Positions 53,841-58,470 of a DNA stretch of 58,470 nt are shown piece after piece (positions within the stretch are counted from its first letter, which is position 1; every line of letters starts with the position of its first letter). Source of the stretch: Prevotella sp. (GTDB taxonomy: Bacteria > Bacteroidota > Bacteroidia > Bacteroidales > Bacteroidaceae); the NCBI GenBank assembly GCA_018385335.1, contig JAHAZN010000075.1, positions 1 through 58,470 of the forward strand, read 5' to 3'. A program made the position numbers and the translations under genes. The notes beneath the pieces were generated by a model that saw only the letters and a program-made list of their open reading frames with translations, ran no database searches and was not told the DNA's origin.

Positions 53841-53871
53841 CAAAGGTAGTGCTTTTTTCTAAACCTACAAA
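53841..53871 (-). promoter_or_regulatory. Promoter of the tRNA cluster (TTTG-N19-TACCTTTG)
   Basis: Minus strand -33 TTTG (complement of 53868-53871), 19-base spacer, -7 TACCTTTG (complement of 53841-53848). A perfect consensus 40 bases before the first tRNA, so the four tRNAs are probably one transcript. Confidence 0.85.
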
Positions 53872-53948
53872 CTTTTCGGCTGTTTTTTTTGAAAAAAATC
53901 CCTTTTCTACCCTTATTCCCGCTCTTTTCACTGGTTTTTCACGTCTTT

Positions 53949-55139
53949 TCAGTCCATCCGGTCACGATAATCCTCATAAGTAAACCTCCGCAGCAGTGAT
54001 ATTTTTCCTTCCACTGTGAGCATTGCTATCGAAGGATGCGAGATACCATTAAACATATTTGTCTTTACTGTCGTATAGTGAATCATATCTTCAAACACCA
54101 CCTCATCGCCCACACACAGTGGATGATTGAATTGCCAATAACCCATAAAGTCGCCCGACAAACAGCTGTTGCCTCCCAGCCGATAGACAGTAGGTTGGGC
54201 CGCCTTTTCCCTCCCCTCGTCTCCAAGACACATGGCTCCTCGCACAGCAGGATGATAGGGCATCTCCAGACAGTCGGGCATGTGACATGTGAAGCTCACA
54301 TTGAGGATGGCCGTCTTGATTCCTCTGTCCTCAACGACATCCACCACTTGTGCCACCAGTGGTCCCGTCTGCCAGGCAAAGGCACTACCGGGTTCCAAGA
54401 TGATATGCAGATGTGGATAGCGCTGATGGAGACCCTGCATCAGACTTACAAGCAGGTCCACATCATAGTCGCTGCGTGTCATAAGATGTCCACCACCAAG
54501 GTTGAGCCACTTGAGTTGAGGCAACCATTTGCCAAACTTCTCTTCAATATGCACCAAGGTACGCTGAAGTACATCCGACCCACTCTCACAGTGGCAGTGA
54601 CAATGAAAGCCCTCTACCCCAGCAGGCAACACATCGGGAAGTTTGTCAGCAGTGATACCAAAACGAGTTCCGGGCGCACAGGGGTTATACAGCAGCGTGC
54701 CCACCTCACTATATTCGGGATTTACCCTCAGGCCCATCGACAGTGCAGGATTAACCTTCTTCACTTGCTCTGCAAAACGATGATACTGCGAGAGGGAGTT
54801 GAAAGTGAGATGACTCGACAGCCGAGCTATCTCATCAATCTCTCCATCGGTATAAGCAGGTGAATAAGTATGTGGTGGTCGTCCAAACTCCTCGGCAGCA
54901 AGGAGCACCTCGTTGAGCGAACTGGCTGTAGTGGAGTGGATATACTCACGGAAGATAGGAAACGTCTTCCACAGCGCAAAAGCCTTGAAGGCAAGAATCA
55001 CCTCGATATCGGCACGTTGAGCCACATCGGCTATCAGACGTAGATTGCGGCGCAAGAGACGCTCCTCTATAATATAAATAGGTGTAGAAAGCTCGCCAAG
55101 AAGTGGGAGAAAAGCAGTACTTGATGTGGATGCTGTCAT
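53949..55139 (-). CDS. nspC: Carboxynorspermidine decarboxylase
   Basis: Decarboxylates carboxyspermidine or carboxynorspermidine in the alternative (aspartate semialdehyde-based) polyamine pathway common in Bacteroidetes. Start at the ATG at 55139 (MTASTSSTAFLPLLG); the longer frame extends into the divergent promoter region. The 396-aa protein is an alanine-racemase-fold PLP enzyme, with the PLP lysine K52 in ILAFKAFALW, GFHCHCHCESGSD, LNLGGGHLMT and C-terminal GDFMGYWQFNHPLCVGDEV. The partner carboxyspermidine dehydrogenase gene is not adjacent. It diverges from the ThiE/TenI-like gene; a TAAGTTTG -7 box (55172-55179) may serve it. Confidence 0.93.
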   Translation of the reverse strand: MTASTSSTAFLPLLGELSTPIYIIEERLLRRNLRLIADVAQRADIEVILAFKAFALWKTFPIFREYIHSTTASSLNEVLLAAEEFGRPPHTYSPAYTDGEIDEIARLSSHLTFNSLSQYHRFAEQVKKVNPALSMGLRVNPEYSEVGTLLYNPCAPGTRFGITADKLPDVLPAGVEGFHCHCHCESGSDVLQRTLVHIEEKFGKWLPQLKWLNLGGGHLMTRSDYDVDLLVSLMQGLHQRYPHLHIILEPGSAFAWQTGPLVAQVVDVVEDRGIKTAILNVSFTCHMPDCLEMPYHPAVRGAMCLGDEGREKAAQPTVYRLGGNSCLSGDFMGYWQFNHPLCVGDEVVFEDMIHYTTVKTNMFNGISHPSIAMLTVEGKISLLRRFTYEDYRDRMD

Positions 55140-55171
55140 CGTTAAAAATAGATTTTTGAGTAATTGCAGTG

Positions 55172-55179
55172 CAAACTTA
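55172..55179 (-). promoter_or_regulatory. Putative -7 box for nspC (TAAGTTTG)
   Basis: Minus strand TAAGTTTG fits TAnnTTTG, 33 bases before the nspC start. The nearest TTG upstream leaves a 17-base spacer, slightly short for the consensus. Confidence 0.45.
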
Positions 55180-55198
55180 CGCAAAAAATACGAAAACA

Positions 55199-55230
55199 AT
55201 TGCAAGGTTACTATAAAATGATTACATTTG
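55199..55230 (+). promoter_or_regulatory. Promoter of the thiE-like gene (TTG-N20-TACATTTG)
   Basis: -33 TTG at 55200-55202, 20-base spacer, -7 TACATTTG at 55223-55230, 25 bases before the start codon. Good consensus match. Confidence 0.7.
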
Positions 55231-55255
55231 CAAATGAAAAGAGAGACATACGTAT

Positions 55256-55861
55256 ATGAAACTCATTCTACTGACTAAATCCACCTTTTTCGTGGAGGAA
55301 GACAAAATCATCTCAACACTCTTTGAAGAGGGGCTCGACAACCTGCATCTCTACAAACCAGGAACAGAGCCTATCTACTCAGAGCGTCTCCTCACATTGC
55401 TATCTGACGATTACTACAACAAGATAACAGTCCACGATTTCTACTACCTCAAAGAAGAGTATCAGCTCCGAGGCATCCATATCGATAGTGCTGACAAGCA
55501 GTTGCCACTGAGATATAAGGGGCATGTGAGTCGCACGTGCGACAGAATAGACCAGCTCAAGGAAGCAAAGAAATCGTCAGACTATGTCTTCTTGCGTAAC
55601 ACCTTCGGTAATATCCACCTGCAAGAGCCGGCAACCTCCACCATCGAAGAGTTGAAGGCGGCAGCCCATCAGGGACTGATAGACAAAAAAGTGTATGCAC
55701 TCGGAGGCATCAATATCGACACCATCCGCATGGCTAAAGACCTCGGTTTTGGTGGCGTTGTGGTGTGCAGCGATGTGTGGAACAGATTTGATATCCACCA
55801 TGAGCTCAACTACAAAGAACTCATCCAACACTTCGACCGACTGAAGAAGGCTGTGAGATAA
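55256..55861 (+). CDS. ThiE/TenI-family protein (thiamine phosphate synthase-like)
   Basis: A 201-aa TIM-barrel protein of the ThiE/TenI family. Visible family pieces are the start MKLILLTKSTFF, HDFYYLKEEYQLRGIHID, VFLRNTFGNIH and YALGGIN with the glycine phosphate-binding turn, followed by GFGGVVVCSDVW. ThiE couples HMP-pyrophosphate to thiazole phosphate; TenI is a thiazole tautomerase. This copy lacks some residues normally seen in ThiE and stands alone with no other thi gene and no visible TPP riboswitch, so the exact role (synthase, tautomerase or unrelated) is open. It may be co-transcribed with prs, 55 bases downstream. Confidence 0.75.
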   Translation: MKLILLTKSTFFVEEDKIISTLFEEGLDNLHLYKPGTEPIYSERLLTLLSDDYYNKITVHDFYYLKEEYQLRGIHIDSADKQLPLRYKGHVSRTCDRIDQLKEAKKSSDYVFLRNTFGNIHLQEPATSTIEELKAAAHQGLIDKKVYALGGINIDTIRMAKDLGFGGVVVCSDVWNRFDIHHELNYKELIQHFDRLKKAVR

Positions 55862-55916
55862 ACAAGCGAGAGACTACTATCAACATAGAAAACAAACACA
55901 ATTTTACTTCAAAAAG

Positions 55917-56855
55917 ATGAGTGAACAAAACTCTTACATGGTTTTCTCAGGTACCAACACCAAATATCTGGCTGAAAAGATTTGCCAGAGCCTGGGCTGT
56001 CCGCTTGGACAACTGCAAATGACCAAGTTTTCCGATGGCGAGTTTGCCGTATCATATGAGGAGTCCATTCGCGGGCGCGACATCTTCCTCGTCCAGAGCA
56101 CCTTCCCCAACTCCGACAATCTCATGGAGCTTCTGCTCATGATTGACGCAGCCAAGCGTGCCTCAGCAAGAACGATCAACGCCGTCATCCCCTATTTCGG
56201 TTGGGCCCGTCAGGACCGCAAGGACAAACCACGCGTGAGCATCGGTGCCAAACTTGTCGCCGACATCCTCGGCGTAGCCGGCATCGACCGTCTCATCACC
56301 ATGGACCTTCATGCTGACCAGATTCAGGGCTTCTTCGATGTTCCTGTCGATCACCTCTATGCTTCAGGTGTCATCCTCCCCTATCTGCAGGGTCTCCAAC
56401 TGAAAGACATGGTGATAGCTTCACCCGACGTTGGCGGTTCCAAACGTGCCAACACCTACGCCAAATACTTCGGATGCCCCTTGGTGCTATGCAACAAAAC
56501 ACGCGCCCGCGCCAATGTCGTTGACAGTATGCAGATTATCGGTGACGTAAAGGACAAGAACGTGGTGATTATCGATGATATGGTCGATACAGCAGGTACC
56601 ATCACTAAGGCTGCCGACATCATGAAAGAGGCTGGAGCAAAGACCGTGAGAGCATGCGCTTCCCACTGCGTGATGAGCGGTCCTGCCAGTGAACGTGTGC
56701 AGAACTCATCCCTTGAGGAGATTGTCTTCACCGACTCTATTCCCTATAGCAACCGTTGCGCCAAGGTAAAACAGATTTCTGTGGCCGATATGTTTGCAGA
56801 GACCATCCGGAGAGTGATCAACAACGAAAGTATCAGCAGTCAATATTTGGTTTAA
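55917..56855 (+). CDS. prs: Ribose-phosphate pyrophosphokinase
   Basis: Makes PRPP from ribose-5-phosphate and ATP, for nucleotides, histidine, tryptophan and NAD. At 312 aa it is a normal class I enzyme. It has FSGTNTKYLAEKICQSLG, the ATP/Mg histidine region DLHADQIQGFFDVPVDH, SPDVGGSKRANTYA and the PRPP loop VVIIDDMVDTAGTI. Its stop overlaps the start of the thioredoxin-like lipoprotein gene (TAATG), so the two are coupled. Confidence 0.97.
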   Translation: MSEQNSYMVFSGTNTKYLAEKICQSLGCPLGQLQMTKFSDGEFAVSYEESIRGRDIFLVQSTFPNSDNLMELLLMIDAAKRASARTINAVIPYFGWARQDRKDKPRVSIGAKLVADILGVAGIDRLITMDLHADQIQGFFDVPVDHLYASGVILPYLQGLQLKDMVIASPDVGGSKRANTYAKYFGCPLVLCNKTRARANVVDSMQIIGDVKDKNVVIIDDMVDTAGTITKAADIMKEAGAKTVRACASHCVMSGPASERVQNSSLEEIVFTDSIPYSNRCAKVKQISVADMFAETIRRVINNESISSQYLV

Positions 56856-57970
56856 TGATAAAACATCCCTTCCATTTTTCACTTACTGTGCTGCTGCTCA
56901 TCGCAGCTCAGATGCTCTTTGCCTCATGCCGGCAGAGGAACTACGTCATCCATGTGCATGGTGACGGCTTGAAGGAGGGCGACACGCTCTTCCTCACCAA
57001 CGACCTGAGGACATTTGCCCCTATCGACACAGCCATGGTGAAAGATGGCAAGACGGAATTCAGAAATGCCACCGACACCACATTCTTTGCCGCCGTCTAT
57101 AAGGCAGGCGACGCTCGGCTCGGCACCACCCTCTTTGTTGAACCAGGTCATATCTCCGTCCTACTGAGCAACAAACCAGGCGAATCGAAAGTGAGTGGCA
57201 CTCCCACCAATGAGAAATGGATAGTTATCAACGACTCCATATATAAAATAGGTGTCAAGATTAACAATCTGGCCAATCAACTCTATCAGCCTGGTCTCAC
57301 GGAAGAACAGCAGAAACAATATGCTGAGCGTATAAACAGCTATTCCCAGGAGTTCACTACCTATGTCACTGAGAATGCCCGCAAGAATATCAACAATGAA
57401 CTAGGTGTCTTTATCCTCACTTTCTACGAGAACGACATTATCGAACCTGCAGTGAAAAAAGAGCTCATCACACAGCTCCCCCAACATCTACGCAACAGAG
57501 CATCTATCAAGCAGTTGGAGAAGACGCTTGACTATCAGTTGCAGAGAGGCGAAGGTAGCAAGATGAAAGACTTCACTATGCTCACCCCTGAGAATGAGCA
57601 GACTACTCTGCTCAGCGGCATCAGTAAGCATCAGTTCACCATCATCGATGTATGGGCAAGCTGGTGTGGACCCTGCCGAAGAGAGATGCCCATCTTAGTG
57701 GAACTATACAACACCTACCACGACAAAGGACTCGATATCATAGGCATCTCCCTCGACCAGAACGAAGCCGATTGGAAAGCCGCCATCAAGCAGTTGGGAA
57801 TCAAATGGCGACAGATGTCGGTACTCAACGGTTGGAAGAATCCCTTAGTAGAATACTACAGCATTGAGTCTATTCCTCATACCATCATCATCGACCAGGA
57901 AGGAAGAATTCTGAAAATAGGTCTAAGGGGAGAACAACTAAAATCATTTGTAGAAACAAAACTAAAATAA
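56855..57970 (+). CDS. TlpA-like thioredoxin-fold lipoprotein
   Basis: A 371-aa envelope protein. Start at the ATG at 56855, overlapping the prs stop; the longer frame lies wholly inside prs. A lipoprotein signal MIKHPFHFSLTVLLLIAAQM ends at lipobox FASC (Cys25). It continues with a DUF4369-like beta domain (about residues 35-130, GDGLKEGDTLFLTNDL), a helical linker and a C-terminal AhpC/TlpA thioredoxin domain with active site WASWCGPCRR (Cys271, Cys274) and cis-Pro in SIPHTIII. Such Bacteroidetes proteins reduce disulfides or sense redox in the periplasm. A terminator follows. Confidence 0.88.
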   Translation: MIKHPFHFSLTVLLLIAAQMLFASCRQRNYVIHVHGDGLKEGDTLFLTNDLRTFAPIDTAMVKDGKTEFRNATDTTFFAAVYKAGDARLGTTLFVEPGHISVLLSNKPGESKVSGTPTNEKWIVINDSIYKIGVKINNLANQLYQPGLTEEQQKQYAERINSYSQEFTTYVTENARKNINNELGVFILTFYENDIIEPAVKKELITQLPQHLRNRASIKQLEKTLDYQLQRGEGSKMKDFTMLTPENEQTTLLSGISKHQFTIIDVWASWCGPCRREMPILVELYNTYHDKGLDIIGISLDQNEADWKAAIKQLGIKWRQMSVLNGWKNPLVEYYSIESIPHTIIIDQEGRILKIGLRGEQLKSFVETKLK

Positions 57971-58000
57971 GAAAAGGGTGTGGCATCACACCCTTTTCTT
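57969..58000. terminator. Bidirectional terminator after the TlpA-like gene
   Basis: AAGAAAAGGGTGT and ACACCCTTTTCTT form a perfect 13-base-pair stem around a short loop (GGCATC). The arms end in T-rich sequence in both directions, so it serves both the TlpA-like gene and the convergent araC remnant. Confidence 0.82.
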
Positions 58001-58005
58001 ATGTG

Positions 58006-58080
58006 TTAGCAATCATGTTTCTGCCGATATTCCGACGGCGACATACCTGTATGCTTTCTAAAACACTTACTGAAATACTT
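58006..58080 (-). pseudogene. 3' remnant of an AraC-family regulator cut by an insertion sequence
   Basis: Minus strand 24 codons and a TAA encode KYFSKCFRKHTGMSPSEYRQ followed by KHDC. This is the end of the second helix-turn-helix of an AraC-family regulator. Upstream the frame meets a stop within the insertion sequence end (GTC TAA ...), so the homology breaks at about 58080. The rest of the gene is not in the window; it may lie on the far side of the element or be lost. Confidence 0.75.
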
Positions 58081-58107
58081 GACTTAGACTAGAAAAAGTT
58101 GTCACTT

Positions 58108-58114
58108 TAGGAGG
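58108..58114 (+). promoter_or_regulatory. Strong Shine-Dalgarno of the transposase gene
   Basis: TAGGAGG lies 8 bases before the orfA ATG at 58123. It is by far the strongest Shine-Dalgarno noticed in this window, where most genes have only A-rich leaders, and it fixes the start. Confidence 0.7.
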
Positions 58115-58122
58115 CAAAAGAA

Positions 58123-58470
58123 ATGACAATGAAACACAAGACAAGAACAGAACGCGTGTATAACGAGGCCACAGGTTGGTATGAAACACGTGAGGTTGAG
58201 TTAAAGGGTTACACGTTTACGGATGATGACCGTATCTTGATAGTTCGTGAGTACCTTGAAAGCGGTGTTCCCGCAGAGGAAATCATCAAGCGGTATCACA
58301 TCAGCAGCCGTTCGGTGTTGTTTTCCTGGATGGACAAGTTCCTGAATGAAAAAGATATGTTACCTTTGCAGCAGAAAACCATTGCAGACGATGATATGGC
58401 AAAGACAAAGGATGAACGCTTAAAGGAGAAAGACGCTGAGATAAAGCGTCTTCGTAAGGCTCTAGAACTG
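58123..58470 (+). CDS. Transposase OrfA-like, partial (116 residues)
   Basis: Open from ATG to the window end. The N-terminal part (MTMKHKTRTERVYNEATGWY) precedes a helix-turn-helix of the IS3 orfA/InsE type: FTDDDRILIVREYLESGVPA, then EEIIKRYHISSRSVLFSWM. A basic, leucine-zipper-like coiled coil follows (KDERLKEKDAEIKRLRKALE), as used by OrfA for multimerisation before frameshifting into OrfB. OrfB with its DDE catalytic triad would follow beyond the window. The gene is intact so far. It lies inside an element inserted into an araC-family gene. Confidence 0.8.
   Translation, partial: MTMKHKTRTERVYNEATGWYETREVELKGYTFTDDDRILIVREYLESGVPAEEIIKRYHISSRSVLFSWMDKFLNEKDMLPLQQKTIADDDMAKTKDERLKEKDAEIKRLRKALEL

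Larger units (their letters stand above)
58080..58470 (+). mobile_element. Left end of an insertion sequence, IS3-like, continuing past the window
   Basis: Starts at about 58080 with TGACTTAGACTAGAAAAAGT, where the araC homology stops, and carries an orfA-type gene. The leading TGA is in keeping with IS3-family termini. The right end and any target duplication are outside the window, so the boundary is an estimate. Confidence 0.65.

Noticed and set aside
55862..55916. Possible TPP riboswitch linked to the ThiE-like gene
   Set aside because: No conserved TPP aptamer words were found before or after the gene.

Overview
The window reads as a chromosomal segment from a member of the Bacteroidales, most likely Prevotellaceae. 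The evidence is internal. Several promoters match the Bacteroidetes form TTTG/TTG-N19-20-TAnnTTTG (leu operon, tRNA cluster, pheT, pyrG, ppdK, thiE-like gene). Most genes lack strong Shine-Dalgarno sequences. The protein repertoire fits as well: a BspA-type leucine-rich-repeat protein, GldE-like CNNM/CBS protein, DUF4369-like/TlpA thioredoxin, carboxynorspermidine decarboxylase, large TPR/kinase hybrid sensors and gyrA followed by exported TPR proteins. The genus is an inference.

Layout. 1-1336: an AT-rich accessory edge with a cut-off membrane protein and an unrecognised 341-aa protein. 1421-10998: housekeeping genes (ppdK; rlmD with a porin; yebC-like; pheT; an exported TPR protein). 11050-17464: a complete leu operon (leuA-leuC-leuD-cimA-like-leuB) behind a consensus promoter, a 26-codon Leu/Ile-rich leader peptide and an attenuator hairpin. 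17516-23920: kdgK-kdgA followed almost without a gap by a 1124-aa double-module histidine kinase, its response regulator and a small membrane protein. 24146-29151: the divergent lacI-type regulator, altronate dehydratase (uxaA), an NhaC-family antiporter and a nucleotidyltransferase-like gene. Together these two halves form a hexuronate / 2-keto-3-deoxygluconate catabolic locus. 29238-36170: phosphoglucomutase, two related exported TPR proteins and gyrA. 36452-40337: a lipoprotein whose signal peptide is out of frame by one base in a poly-T tract, and a BspA-like LRR protein. 40384-43050: MFS transporter, panB and a HAD phosphatase. 43179-50520: pyrG-yidC-S9 peptidase-MFS transporter. 50531-50745: an intergenic cluster of long palindromes. 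50961-53308: gldE-like, ssb and a hypothetical gene. 53393-53800: four tRNA genes (Gly-Leu-Leu-Gly). 53949-57970: nspC, a ThiE/TenI-like gene, prs and a TlpA-like lipoprotein. 58006-58470: the 3' scrap of an araC-family gene, cut by the left end of an insertion sequence whose orfA runs off the window.

How parts work together. The leu operon encodes both a 2-isopropylmalate synthase and a second, citramalate-synthase-like enzyme that can share LeuCD and LeuB. Its leader peptide carries clustered Leu and Ile codons, so the attenuator appears able to sense both products. In the uronate locus, UxaA would make 2-keto-3-deoxygluconate, KdgK phosphorylates it and KdgA cleaves it to pyruvate and glyceraldehyde-3-phosphate. 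A LacI-type regulator and a membrane two-component system are encoded alongside.

No CRISPR array, phage, conjugative element or defence island was seen. The most noteworthy non-coding signal is the leu leader/attenuator. The most unusual protein is the double-module sensor kinase, whose N-terminal half keeps the ATP-binding boxes and whose C-terminal half keeps the His-box.
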